Assembly (NCBI GenBank): GCA_913061055.1
Contig: CAJXVA010000014.1
Coordinates: 1 to 46,737, forward strand
Origin: an uncultured Pseudomonadota bacterium
GTDB taxonomy: Bacteria > Myxococcota_A > Polyangia > Nannocystales > Nannocystaceae
Direction of reading: 5' to 3'
DNA: 46,737 nt
Made by a program: the position numbers and the translations under genes. Under the pieces are notes generated by a model, which had not been told where the DNA came from, ran no database searches, and saw only the letters and a program-made list of their open reading frames with translations. Shown here piece after piece: positions 1-8,190 of the stretch. Position 1 is the first letter of the stretch. Every line of letters begins with the position of its first letter.

Positions 1-1003
1 CCGCGGAGGGGCCTGCGGCGGCCCAGCCGATCGCGCCGAGTCCCAAGGCGCCCGCCGCAGCAAGCCATGGCCAACGTGGGGAGCGAGACTGCGGTGCGAG
101 GGCAGACTCGAGGGCGTCGCACAGTGCGTCGACGCTCTCGAAGCGCGCGTCGGGGCTGAGCATCATCGCTCGATCGAGCGCGCTCCGCAGACGTTGATGG
201 AGCGCATCTCCGTCCTGCGGATGGGGGCCCGCGGGCGTCTCCTTGGCCGCGAGTGGGTGGCGACCGGTCAGCAGCTCTTGCACTGCGACCGCAAACGAGA
301 ACTGGTCGCTGGCCGCCTGCGGCTGCTGCATCGACGCTTCGGGGGCGATGTAGCCGGGTGTACCGCGCACGAACCCGGTCGAGGTGAGCCGCTCGCCGAG
401 GGCGTCACAGCGGCCGGGAGCCTCGCCCTCGGAGTCGGTCGCCAGCGCGAGGCCGAAGTCGATGACCCGTGCCCGACCGTGTTGGTCGACCATCACGTTC
501 TCGGGCTTGAAGTCGCGATGCAGCAGACCCTGGGCGTGGGCGTGGCTCAGGGCGCGTCCGGCTTCGAGAAGTCGGTCGAGGATCGGTGCGGCGTGGGACT
601 GTGTTTCGGCCCAGACGCGCAACGTGCTGCCCTCGATGAGCTGCATCTGCACGTACGCACACGGCATCGGGCTGTTTGCCTCGAGCGTGCCTTCGCCGAC
701 CGCGTGCACGGTGACGATGTGGGGGTGCTCGAGTCGGGCCAGCGACCGCGCCTCGCGGAGTGCCTCTCGCACGCCGGGGTCGTTGGCCCCTCCGAGGGGA
801 AAGAGCTTGAGCGCAACCTGTCGGTGCAGTGTCCGGTGTCGGGCGCGACACACCAAACCGAACCCACCCGCGCCGAGAATGCCCTCGATCTCGTGTTCTT
901 CGAGCACGGGCGGCGGGGCGCCGGCACGCTCGTGCAGGAGCAGTTGGACTCCGATGGCGTCGAACAACCGACGCGCCGGATCCTTCGGCTCCTGCTCGCT
1001 CAC
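1..1003 (-). CDS. Ser/Thr protein kinase (Hanks type), C-terminus cut off by window edge
   Basis: Reverse-strand frame, open to base 1, so only about 334 residues are visible. Kinase motifs appear in order: Gly-rich loop GAGGFGLV, the ALK lysine, catalytic HRDFKPENV (His about residue 162, Asp 164), VIDFGLA and GTPGYIAPE. About 40 residues before the edge there is a hydrophobic stretch rich in Ala/Gly/Leu after SPRWPW, the expected membrane segment. This matches the kinase half of the three complete kinases here, which continue into a Cys-containing module and TPRs; whether this one does cannot be seen. It should phosphorylate Ser/Thr of unknown partners from the cytoplasmic side of the inner membrane. 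The start is uncertain: I chose the GTG at 1003 (VSEQEP...), but a TTG at 1045 is in frame and neither has a clear ribosome site or -10 element. It is divergent from the lipoprotein at 1085. Kinase identity is firm, the start is not. Confidence 0.9.
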   Translation of the reverse strand, partial: MSEQEPKDPARRLFDAIGVQLLLHERAGAPPPVLEEHEIEGILGAGGFGLVCRARHRTLHRQVALKLFPLGGANDPGVREALREARSLARLEHPHIVTVHAVGEGTLEANSPMPCAYVQMQLIEGSTLRVWAETQSHAAPILDRLLEAGRALSHAHAQGLLHRDFKPENVMVDQHGRARVIDFGLALATDSEGEAPGRCDALGERLTSTGFVRGTPGYIAPEASMQQPQAASDQFSFAVAVQELLTGRHPLAAKETPAGPHPQDGDALHQRLRSALDRAMMLSPDARFESVDALCDALESALAPQSRSPRWPWLAAAGALGLGAIGWAAAGPSA

Positions 1004-1084
1004 CGGCGCATTGCGCCACGCCGACCCGCGTACGTCAATGTGCAACCCCTCGTGAATTCCCCCGCGGCGTGTTGAGCTGGCACC

Positions 1085-1786
1085 ATGGACGCGATGACAC
1101 TGCGCGGTCCGTTACTCGCCCTTTCGATCTTGGGACTGGCTTCCGGCTGCGCCGGCCATGATGACAAGGAGGGGAAGGCACCTACGCCAGTGGCCACGAC
1201 TCCGCCAAGCGAGCCCGAACCGGCGGCGGTGAACGTGAAGGTCTCGGTGGCGTCGGTTCAGCTGCAGGACGATTGCCCCTCGGCGGCACCGGCGAAGCCC
1301 ACGGCGTCGGACAAACCCGCGGAGTCCGCTGCGGAACCCGAGATGCAGCAAGAAAAAGACGCAGGGGATGTTGCCCCCGGCGCAGCGGGTCGGATGGCCA
1401 AAGGATTCGCGCCGATGTGCACGCAGTCGCGGGTGCAGCTCTCGATCGAATCCGATGGCGACGAAGCACAGTCCTTTGCGATCCGCGAGGTGCGGCTAAA
1501 GAAGGCCGACGGTGGCGACGTCCTCAGCACGATGAGCACCCGGGAACCCTCACTGTGGACCGACTCGAAGTACACCCCGTGGGACGAGTCGATCGCCGCC
1601 GGAGCCTCGATCAAGGTTGGTTATGCGCTGGGCGACCCCGATTGGGGCAAGGTGGGCAAGGCGCTGGGCGGTGACACCTGGGGACCGATGTACATCGTGG
1701 AGATCGATGTTGAGATCGGTGGACAGATGCAGACGGTGGCCTCGCCGAAGGTTCCCCGTGACGAGCCCGAGAACATCGTGACCTGA
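1085..1786 (+). CDS. Lipoprotein, tandem paralogue A
   Basis: A 233-residue exported lipoprotein of unknown function. Its N-terminus is a lipoprotein signal peptide with lipobox LASGC (Cys22). A charged, Pro/Glu/Ala-rich linker follows, then a conserved core starting VASVQLQDDCP. A second Cys falls in a CTQSRVQLSI-type segment and the end is a WGPMYIVEIDVEIGG-like beta-strand region. The protein is clearly paralogous to the next gene: same signal-peptide length, same VASVQLQDDCP, same DPDW/PDW and WGP-Y-VE motifs. The two shared Cys residues may form a disulfide outside the cytoplasm (inference). The start ATG is supported because the paralogue aligns from residue 1 and the leader (GTTGAG...GCACC) is also duplicated. 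It is followed 57 bp later by paralogue B and then by a diheme cytochrome, probably one transcription unit. I do not recognise a named family. Confidence 0.85.
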   Translation: MDAMTLRGPLLALSILGLASGCAGHDDKEGKAPTPVATTPPSEPEPAAVNVKVSVASVQLQDDCPSAAPAKPTASDKPAESAAEPEMQQEKDAGDVAPGAAGRMAKGFAPMCTQSRVQLSIESDGDEAQSFAIREVRLKKADGGDVLSTMSTREPSLWTDSKYTPWDESIAAGASIKVGYALGDPDWGKVGKALGGDTWGPMYIVEIDVEIGGQMQTVASPKVPRDEPENIVT

Positions 1787-1843
1787 GTCTGAATCCGACC
1801 CTTCGTAGACCGAAGCAACGACCTGTACGTTGAGGGAGCACCC

Positions 1844-2590
1844 ATGAAGACGATGATGTTTCGCAGCTCAATCCTGACGCTTTCGATTCTCGGGCTGGCG
1901 TCCGGCTGCGCCCCGCACGACGACGCCAAAGACGCGCCCACGCCGCCAGAGGCAAACGTCGCTGCAGCGTCGTCGGACGGGCCCGTCGATCCGGAGCCGG
2001 AGCCGGAGCCGGAAGTGGAGACTGTGACCGTCGCCGTCGCCTCCGTTCAGCTGCAGGATGACTGTCCGCAACCGGCGGCGGCAGCGGGGGCCGCCGCACA
2101 AGCGCCGGCGCAGGGGAAGCGTTCGATGCCGAAGCCCGGGCTGGATGACGTCGAGGGCGACGTTGCACACGGCGACATGGATCCGGACCTCGAGGACCGA
2201 CTCGCCGCTCGCTGCGTGCAGTCGGAGGTTCAGCTGTCGATCACCTCCGAGGACTCCGAAGCACTCCCGTTCTCGATCCGGGCGGTCCGTCTTCGAAAGG
2301 GTGACGCGGCGAATACCGATGGGCCCATCGAGACGATGAAGGCTCGAACGCCGAGAATCTGGAAGGGTTCGACCTACGCGGCGTGGGACCAATCGATCGC
2401 CCCAGGTTCGACGCTGAACGTGCGCTATGCCCTCGGAGCGCCCGACTGGGCGGCGGTGGAGAAGATTCTGGACGGGAGCAGTTGGGGGCCGCTGTACGTC
2501 GTCGAACTCGAGGTCGAGGTCGCCGGGCGTCTGCAGATCATCAGCTCCCCGCTGACCCCTCGTGAGGCCGTCGAGGAAATGGTGACGTGA
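1844..2590 (+). CDS. Lipoprotein, tandem paralogue B
   Basis: A 248-residue lipoprotein with lipobox LASGC (Cys22) and an acidic, Pro-Glu repeat linker at about residues 48-58. It shares a folded core with the preceding gene: VASVQLQDDCP near residue 66, Cys near 125 in CVQSEVQLSI, APDW, then WGPLYVVELEVEVAG near the C-terminus. A GAGGGAG ribosome-binding sequence lies just upstream of the ATG, and a TACGTT element sits 12 nt upstream. The stop codon overlaps the GTG of the diheme cytochrome by 4 bp (GTGA), which indicates translational coupling. Function is unknown. Its coupling to a cytochrome suggests a role with that exported redox protein, but this is inference only. Confidence 0.86.
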   Translation: MKTMMFRSSILTLSILGLASGCAPHDDAKDAPTPPEANVAAASSDGPVDPEPEPEPEVETVTVAVASVQLQDDCPQPAAAAGAAAQAPAQGKRSMPKPGLDDVEGDVAHGDMDPDLEDRLAARCVQSEVQLSITSEDSEALPFSIRAVRLRKGDAANTDGPIETMKARTPRIWKGSTYAAWDQSIAPGSTLNVRYALGAPDWAAVEKILDGSSWGPLYVVELEVEVAGRLQIISSPLTPREAVEEMVT

Positions 2591-3936
2591 GGTCGGCACT
2601 CGTCGGGTTGGCGCTTTCGTTGGGATGCGGCGGACAGTCGCCGACCCCAACCCCCGACCCGGTCGAGAGTTCCGAGCCCGCGCCCGAGCCCTGGTCCGAT
2701 GCTTGGATTGTGGCGGAGGGCACCCACTACCTCGACGACCCCGGGTTTCGGCGAGCTGCTCTCGAGCACTCGATGACGGACGGCTCCAACGTCTACTCCG
2801 CCACCCGGCTGAGTGCGTACGGGCAGCGGACGCGGGGCTGGGATGTTCTCCCGCAGTGGTCTCCGCGTGTGCACCCTGTGGACGCCGCCGTGGCCGAGGG
2901 CCTGCGTTCTGCCGGTCGGGTGGAGCTGCCCGTCGCGGCGGCGCCGATGTGGGACGGCGTCCGTCCGACGACGTTCGAGGGGTGGGCGGCGCTGGGACGC
3001 GAGGTCTTCTTCTCCTATCCCCTGCGTCCCGAGCCCCAGGCTGCCCACGCCGTCGCGGAACCGAGCGTGGCCGCTCGCGTGGGATTCGAGCCGACCTCCG
3101 ACGGTTGGTGGCCAGGCGTCGTCGCGTTTGAGGACATCGACGGTCGGGCCAAGATCGGGATCACCTGCGCCTTGTGTCATGTATCGGTCGAGGATGGACG
3201 GGCAGTGATTGGTCGTGCGCGCCGAGCGTTGGACTATGGCCAGATGCGACTCGCTTGGCACGAGGACACCGGGGCCCCGCTGTCACCCACGCTCGCCGAA
3301 CGGATGGCGAACTGGGGGCCAGGCCGCGCGGACATCACTGCGGACGATGACGAAGACCCGGTTGCGATCGTGGACCTTTGGGGGATCCGTGAACTTCGCC
3401 ACCTCACCCAGGCCGCCACGGTCACGCACGACCACCCCGCCGCGCTCGCCATTCGGCAGGAGACGCAGATCCTCCACGCCAACCGCGAGCGCACGCGGCC
3501 CCCGCGGGAGCTTGCGTGGGCGCTGGCGGTCTACCTCTACACGCTCGAGCCGCCGCCGACCGACCACGTGGACGATGCCGCCGCGCGCCGGGGTGCTGCG
3601 CTGTTCGATGCCGACTGCTCGGAGTGTCACAGCCAACCCTGCGGCGCTGGCTCGCCCATCGCGGCGGTCCGGGTGGGAACCGACAAAAACCTCGCTCAAG
3701 GAGGCGCGCGCGGGACCGGTTTGTATCGCCCCGCGCCGCTCATTCGGGTGGGGGATGCCGCTCCCTATCTCCACGATGGGACCGTCGGGACGCTTGAAGA
3801 TCTGCTTGGGCGTGAGCGCCTCCGCGACGGGTACGACGGCCCGCGGGGGTTGGGGGCGGTCAAGGGGCACGCGTACGGCGTCGACCTTCCCCCAGCATCG
3901 CGTGACGACTTGATCGCCTACTTGCGCTCGCGTTGA
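2587..3936 (+). CDS. Diheme cytochrome c lipoprotein
   Basis: A 449-residue exported c-type cytochrome starting at a GTG that overlaps the stop of the previous gene. It has a short lipoprotein signal (lipobox LSLGC) and a Pro/Thr/Glu linker. Two heme-attachment motifs follow: CALCH at residues 194-198 and CSECH at 344-348. The second domain continues with a PLIRVGDAAPYLHDG segment and a C-terminal YGVDLPPASRDDLIAYLRS, typical of the last cytochrome c domain of diheme cytochromes of the CcpA/MauG or thiol-oxidoreductase-like type, where a C-terminal helix packs on the heme. It probably moves electrons, or acts as a peroxidase or oxidase, outside the inner membrane. The exact reaction cannot be assigned. 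Translational coupling to the two paralogous lipoproteins suggests a shared envelope complex. Confidence 0.85.
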   Translation: MRSALVGLALSLGCGGQSPTPTPDPVESSEPAPEPWSDAWIVAEGTHYLDDPGFRRAALEHSMTDGSNVYSATRLSAYGQRTRGWDVLPQWSPRVHPVDAAVAEGLRSAGRVELPVAAAPMWDGVRPTTFEGWAALGREVFFSYPLRPEPQAAHAVAEPSVAARVGFEPTSDGWWPGVVAFEDIDGRAKIGITCALCHVSVEDGRAVIGRARRALDYGQMRLAWHEDTGAPLSPTLAERMANWGPGRADITADDDEDPVAIVDLWGIRELRHLTQAATVTHDHPAALAIRQETQILHANRERTRPPRELAWALAVYLYTLEPPPTDHVDDAAARRGAALFDADCSECHSQPCGAGSPIAAVRVGTDKNLAQGGARGTGLYRPAPLIRVGDAAPYLHDGTVGTLEDLLGRERLRDGYDGPRGLGAVKGHAYGVDLPPASRDDLIAYLRSR

Positions 3937-4029
3937 AACGGGAAGCGGCGACTGAATCCGACGCCGCGGCCACGTTCGAGAAGACGCTCATGGTCTTGGA
4001 GCGTGGCGAAGAACCGCCGGATCGGTGAC

Positions 4030-6789
4030 TCATCGCAGCGGAGGAGCGACCTCGGCGGCGGCGAGGCAGAACCGCTCCAGGTGACGGCTGTCGTTGACGA
4101 GGACGGCCACCGGCGAGCCTTTGTGGTCCTCGGTGCGGACGAAGAAGTCGAGGTTGTCCGAGCCGAGCTTTCGGGGGTCCTTGCCGACGCCGAACTTCAG
4201 CTTGCGGCCTGGAGCGCCGAGCAGGCGACGGGTGAGTCGACCCAGGACGTCGTGTTCGCCCTCGCCGAGTTCGATCTCCACAACGCCGCCGGGGGGAAGC
4301 CCAAACTCGATGCAGCGGAATAGGTACGGAGCCCGGTAGGTCGTGGCGCGGACGGGGCGATGTTCGGCCTCGCTGCAGCCGGAGAGCACGTCCTTGCCGG
4401 TGAGGCCGTTGCAGACACGCGACGGCGTGCGTTTGAAGACGATGGCGTCGTCATCGACGAGGTCTCGGATCAGCCTCGGCCGCTCGTCGTCCTCGGCGTC
4501 CTCATCCTCGGGAACGGCGGCGCTACGGTAGGCCCGAGCTGCGGCGAAATGCTGCCAGGTTCGGGCGAGGTTCGAGGCCTGGAGCCGCTCCAGACCCACG
4601 ACCGCGACGACGACCACGACCACCGCGACCGGCCACCACTGTCGGTTCAAGGTCGCCCGAGGGCGGAACCCGAGCGGTCGGCTCAGGGCCAACGCACCGA
4701 GCCCGAGGACCCAGGCGAGCGCCGACACCCAGCCCGCGAGGCGCTCCGCCAAGGTCCGTCGATAGCGGAGCTCGAGTTGGCCGGACCCGGGGACCCGCAC
4801 GGAGAGCAAGCTGAGTCCGGCGATCCGTTTCGCGGCGTCGGTGTCGACGGGCTCGCCATTGAACGTGGCCTCCCATCGCAGATGGGGTGCTTGGCGGAGC
4901 ACCACCGTGGAGGGCTTGGGGCTGTCGACCTCGATGACGACGTGTTCGTCTTCGTCGGTCGTGACCGTCGCGACGCCCTGGTCGGCGGTCACCCGGGGCA
5001 GGGTGCTCTCGGGGATGTAACGCGCGACGTGGTAGCGGCCGAACGTCTCGAGCTCGATCAGACGGTCGGCGAAGACCTGCTCGCGATCACCGAGGGCTCG
5101 GTCGTGAATGACATGCGTGACGCCCAGGGCGTCGTAGCCGGCGGGATCGCGACGGATGCGGTGCTTGAAGTTCACCGCGGCGATGTGGCCGTCGAGGACG
5201 AGTTCGGCGCCGGCGTCGGTGATGGCATAGATCGGGAACATGCCTCCGCCCATGCCGTGGCGCAGGTAGGCAACTCGCAGCGGGCCCTGGACCGCGGTGG
5301 CCTCTTCCCGAAGCAGGGCCAGCATCCCGGCTTCATCGGTGCCTTCGGGGTGGGCTTCGAGCGTGTCGAGTGCGCCGACCGGTCGCGTCTTGAGTCGGCC
5401 GAGATCGGGCGCGAACGAGGCAAGGAACGGGGCTGCGAGGGCGGCGAAGACCCATGCCCGGGGCCGTGAAGGGCGTAGGGGGGGGGCGATCGAACGCACC
5501 GCGGCCGGAAGGAGTACAGCGCCGACGCCTGCGATGGCGAACATGACCGGCTTGAGCTCGATGGTGTAGCGCGGGAACTGGAGGTTCTTGAACCCGGAGA
5601 CGACCAGGTCCAGTCGAAGCACGGTCATCGACTCGTGGGAGCCAAGGACCACGAGCGCCGCGCACAGCAACAACGCGAACAGGCCCAATGTGGAGGGGCG
5701 CCGAACGATGGCGACCACGCCCAGGATGAACAGGGGTCCCAGCCAGGCCCAGTGGGTGGGGAACAAGCCGCCGGTCAGCGTCTCGTACGAGAGCTGGCCG
5801 AGCGGAGACCACTGCACCGGGCTGCGAGCCATTCCAGCGGCACTGCCGAAGAACACCAGCACCACGCTTCCGGCGACGGCTGCGGCACCGAGGTGCACGA
5901 TGGCCCACGTCCGCAGGGGCGCCGGCATCTTCCCCGGGCAGAGGAACACGGCGACCAGAAGCAGCCCGGCCGACGCGGCGGCGGCGAGCATGCCGAATGG
6001 GTGGGCGGTGACGCTGGCGCCGAGAACCAGGGCGGCGCCAGCGATGCGGCGCGGGGAGGGCCGCTGCAGCGCTCGCAGGGTGAGGGTGAGCGAGAGGGCC
6101 CACAACACCGCGGAGAACATCTGCGGCCACACACCGTGAAACAGCAGGTAGTTCCATCCGCCCTGCCGACTCGCCCCTGCGTCGAACAGCCACAACAACC
6201 CGCCCGCGCAGAAAGCCCAGCGCGCTGCCAGTCGGTCGCCGTGCCGGAGCGTGGAGACGATCGTATGTGCCAACCAGCCCACGGCGACCATGCCGAGTGC
6301 CCACGTGATGGCGATGCCCCAGGCATAGCTCGCGCGAGGACCCACGAGACCGAAGGTGGCCGCGTTGGAGAGACCGCCGAGCAGATAGCCGAGCACCGGG
6401 TAGCTCTCGCCGTACGGGTAGCCAGCACCGAGGGTGTCGCTCCATCCCCACAGGCGTCCGGTGGGGATCAGCTCGTCCCAGAGCAGCCGGGTTTGAAAGT
6501 AGTGGATCGCGTGGTCCCTCGAGGCGGGGGGCCGACCCAGGAGCAGCTCCCAGAACAACCCCACGTACGCGGCGAGGAGGACGAGCACCGGGGCCGCGAG
6601 TCGGAGCTGCGGCAGGGGGCGGCGCACGAGGAACCGCAACTCCCAGGCACCGCCGAGCAGCATTGCCGTCCCGAGCCAGCGCGCGAGCCCGGGGCCGGGC
6701 AGGGCGAGCGCGGTGCCGCAGGCGAGCAAGAGTCCAACCGCGAGGCGGTCGGTGCTCGTGCGGATCGCAGGGGGCCGGGGGGCGGTCAA
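4030..6789 (-). CDS. Large polytopic membrane protein (6-PTPS-related / GT-C-like)
   Basis: 919 residues with roughly a dozen hydrophobic segments in the first half. A DHAIHYFQTRLLWDELIPTG region is followed by LWGWSDTLGAGYPYGESYP, resembling the first large loop of the 6-pyruvoyl-tetrahydropterin-synthase-related membrane proteins and GT-C-like or YfhO-like glycosyltransferases, which carry acidic residues there. A soluble region (about 480-690) follows, then two more membrane segments, then a soluble C-terminal part of about 150 residues. It probably sits in the inner membrane and may transfer a sugar from a lipid-linked donor; that is inference from fold resemblance. The start is a TTG, chosen because the hydrophobic N-terminus begins there and a TAGATT element lies 7 nt upstream. 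It converges on the cytochrome gene with 93 bp between, where I see no terminator. Confidence 0.75.
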   Translation of the reverse strand: MTAPRPPAIRTSTDRLAVGLLLACGTALALPGPGLARWLGTAMLLGGAWELRFLVRRPLPQLRLAAPVLVLLAAYVGLFWELLLGRPPASRDHAIHYFQTRLLWDELIPTGRLWGWSDTLGAGYPYGESYPVLGYLLGGLSNAATFGLVGPRASYAWGIAITWALGMVAVGWLAHTIVSTLRHGDRLAARWAFCAGGLLWLFDAGASRQGGWNYLLFHGVWPQMFSAVLWALSLTLTLRALQRPSPRRIAGAALVLGASVTAHPFGMLAAAASAGLLLVAVFLCPGKMPAPLRTWAIVHLGAAAVAGSVVLVFFGSAAGMARSPVQWSPLGQLSYETLTGGLFPTHWAWLGPLFILGVVAIVRRPSTLGLFALLLCAALVVLGSHESMTVLRLDLVVSGFKNLQFPRYTIELKPVMFAIAGVGAVLLPAAVRSIAPPLRPSRPRAWVFAALAAPFLASFAPDLGRLKTRPVGALDTLEAHPEGTDEAGMLALLREEATAVQGPLRVAYLRHGMGGGMFPIYAITDAGAELVLDGHIAAVNFKHRIRRDPAGYDALGVTHVIHDRALGDREQVFADRLIELETFGRYHVARYIPESTLPRVTADQGVATVTTDEDEHVVIEVDSPKPSTVVLRQAPHLRWEATFNGEPVDTDAAKRIAGLSLLSVRVPGSGQLELRYRRTLAERLAGWVSALAWVLGLGALALSRPLGFRPRATLNRQWWPVAVVVVVVAVVGLERLQASNLARTWQHFAAARAYRSAAVPEDEDAEDDERPRLIRDLVDDDAIVFKRTPSRVCNGLTGKDVLSGCSEAEHRPVRATTYRAPYLFRCIEFGLPPGGVVEIELGEGEHDVLGRLTRRLLGAPGRKLKFGVGKDPRKLGSDNLDFFVRTEDHKGSPVAVLVNDSRHLERFCLAAAEVAPPLR

Positions 6790-6974
6790 CGCCGCGAATC
6801 TATCAAACGCTGCGGCCGCCGCGGGGGCGGCCTACGCCGGGCCCCGAGCCGCGCGTTCACCTCGGAGCGGCCCTGTACACCCCTGTAGCTGCCGTGAAGC
6901 AGGGGGGCAGCACGCGGTCAAAAAAAAACTCGCCTGGCTTTGAACCGTTCGGGCCGGTTGCTCACCACCGGGGC
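6790..6974. other. Divergent intergenic region with an A9 tract
   Basis: These 185 bp separate two divergent genes. They contain the reverse-strand -10 element described separately and an uninterrupted run of nine A (6920-6928), unusual at this base composition. The run lies about 46 bp upstream of the ATG at 6975, where an UP-like element or a bent-DNA segment could act. I could not define a -10 for the rightward gene. Confidence 0.4.
6797..6802 (-). promoter_or_regulatory. -10 element (TAGATT) before the TTG start at 6789
   Basis: On the reverse strand TAGATT, preceded by TGA, ends 7 nt before the TTG start. This spacing places transcription initiation at or within a base or two of the start codon. 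No -35 is evident. Confidence 0.5.
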
Positions 6975-8156
6975 ATGAACGTCAAGACGCCCCATACCGT
7001 TGCTCACGCGCTTTTCGCTTGCCTCATCCTGGCCCCCGGCTGCTACGCGGTCGATGACCCGGCGATGCCCGCCGAGAACGGGTCCTCCGGAGAGGTCGAT
7101 GACCCGACCGGCGGCGAGACTCCGAACCCGACGGGAGACAACGATGACGGAACCACCGGGCAGAGCACCACGGGCGATGAGGGAACGACCGGCGGCGTGG
7201 GAACGACCGGGGAGGTCGACACGACTGGGGGAGACGGTGAGAGTGGTGGGGAAGAGAGCTCCGGGGAGGAAGGGGAGACCACGAGCGCAGTCGATGCGCC
7301 GACGATCCTCGAAGTCCTCCCCGAGGATGGGGCGATCGGTGTGGCCGCCGGGGACCCGATCCTCGTCCTCTTCAGCGAGCCGATGGACAAGGCCTCCACC
7401 CAGGCCGCGTACCAATCCGCAGACATCCCCGCGGGGAGTGTGACGTTCTCCTGGAACGATGCGGGGGACGCGTTGACGATCACCCCCAACGACCCGCTCG
7501 ACTACGCCGAGGGGACGAGCGCGGCGACAACCGACGCTCTGAGCTACGCCTTCACGATCTCGAGCGCCGGCGAGTCCGAGGGGGGCGTCTCCCTGGAAGA
7601 TGACACCGAGGTGTCCTTCTCGACACTTCGCCGGCTCTCGCTGAGCTACACCCAGGACACCAACCTGTCCGGCCGAATCCGCGACCTCGGCGGCGCCACG
7701 CTGCTCGCCGGCTCGTACAGCCTCGGCGACAACACCATCAACGACACCGGGCGGGGCTTCGTGACCTTCGATGTCTCGAGCCTTCCGGAGGGTCCGGTGA
7801 CTGTCGAGGATGGCAACCTGCACGCTCGGTTCTCAACGGTGCAGGGCAACCCGTTCATCGATCTGGGTGCTGTGGTCTACCAGCACGTCAGCTACGAGAC
7901 GTTCAATGACGCCCTGTTCGACGCTGAAGCCCTCGGCACGGCCTCCGGCTTGTTTGCCACGATCAATGATGACGAGGTCGACCGAGACGTCACCGACATC
8001 GCGGCGGCCGCGGTCGAGGATCCTGACACCTTCGGAGAACGGGTCCAGTTTCGGTTCCGGTGGGTGTTCAGCGAGACCGACAACGACGGCCAGACCGACG
8101 GCGTGACCATGGTCGCGGGCGACCTCGGGCTCGACCTCCAAGTGCTGGTCCCCTGA
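6975..8156 (+). CDS. Surface lipoprotein with Thr/Gly linker, Ig-like domain and DNRLRE-like domain
   Basis: 393 residues. The signal peptide has lipobox APGC. A long linker built of TTG/GTTG, GESGG and similar units follows (about residues 35-105), the kind that projects cargo from the cell surface in Nannocystaceae. Next comes an Ig-like segment (about 108-215) that begins APTILEVLPEDGA and contains VLFSEPMDKAS, the signature of the SbsA/Big_5 Ig-like family. The rest (about 220-393) has LSYTQDTNLSG...LLAGSY and GRGFVTFDVSSLP, resembling DNRLRE/CBM96-type beta-sandwich domains. It is a structural or adhesive surface protein; no catalytic motif is seen. The start ATG 6975 gives a proper signal peptide; the longer frame upstream antisense to the membrane protein is not coding. 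The kinase gene follows closely. Confidence 0.82.
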   Translation: MNVKTPHTVAHALFACLILAPGCYAVDDPAMPAENGSSGEVDDPTGGETPNPTGDNDDGTTGQSTTGDEGTTGGVGTTGEVDTTGGDGESGGEESSGEEGETTSAVDAPTILEVLPEDGAIGVAAGDPILVLFSEPMDKASTQAAYQSADIPAGSVTFSWNDAGDALTITPNDPLDYAEGTSAATTDALSYAFTISSAGESEGGVSLEDDTEVSFSTLRRLSLSYTQDTNLSGRIRDLGGATLLAGSYSLGDNTINDTGRGFVTFDVSSLPEGPVTVEDGNLHARFSTVQGNPFIDLGAVVYQHVSYETFNDALFDAEALGTASGLFATINDDEVDRDVTDIAAAAVEDPDTFGERVQFRFRWVFSETDNDGQTDGVTMVAGDLGLDLQVLVP

Positions 8157-8172
8157 GATGAAGGATGTTCGC

Positions 8173-8178
8173 TATCGT
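8173..8178 (+). promoter_or_regulatory. -10 element (TATCGT) before kinase start at 8191
   Basis: TATCGT ends 12 nt before the ATG at 8191 and lies inside the reading frame that a start at 8158 would use. It therefore favours the later ATG as the real start of a short-leader transcript. Confidence 0.4.
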
Positions 8179-8190
8179 CTCGGTCCGTCG

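Noticed and set aside
194-1075. Forward frame of 293 residues over the left-edge kinase
   Set aside because: Antisense to a frame with all kinase motifs; its residues are low-complexity Arg/Gly/His typical of antisense reading at high GC.
4360-5469. Forward frame of 369 residues inside the large membrane protein gene
   Set aside because: Antisense shadow; no hydrophobic pattern or domain, whereas the reverse frame has a coherent membrane topology.
6912-6930. Intrinsic terminator using the A9/T9 run
   Set aside because: No stem precedes the run in either orientation and no gene ends there.
6663-6974. N-terminal extension of the lipoprotein at 6975
   Set aside because: It overlaps the divergent membrane-protein gene and would bury the signal peptide.
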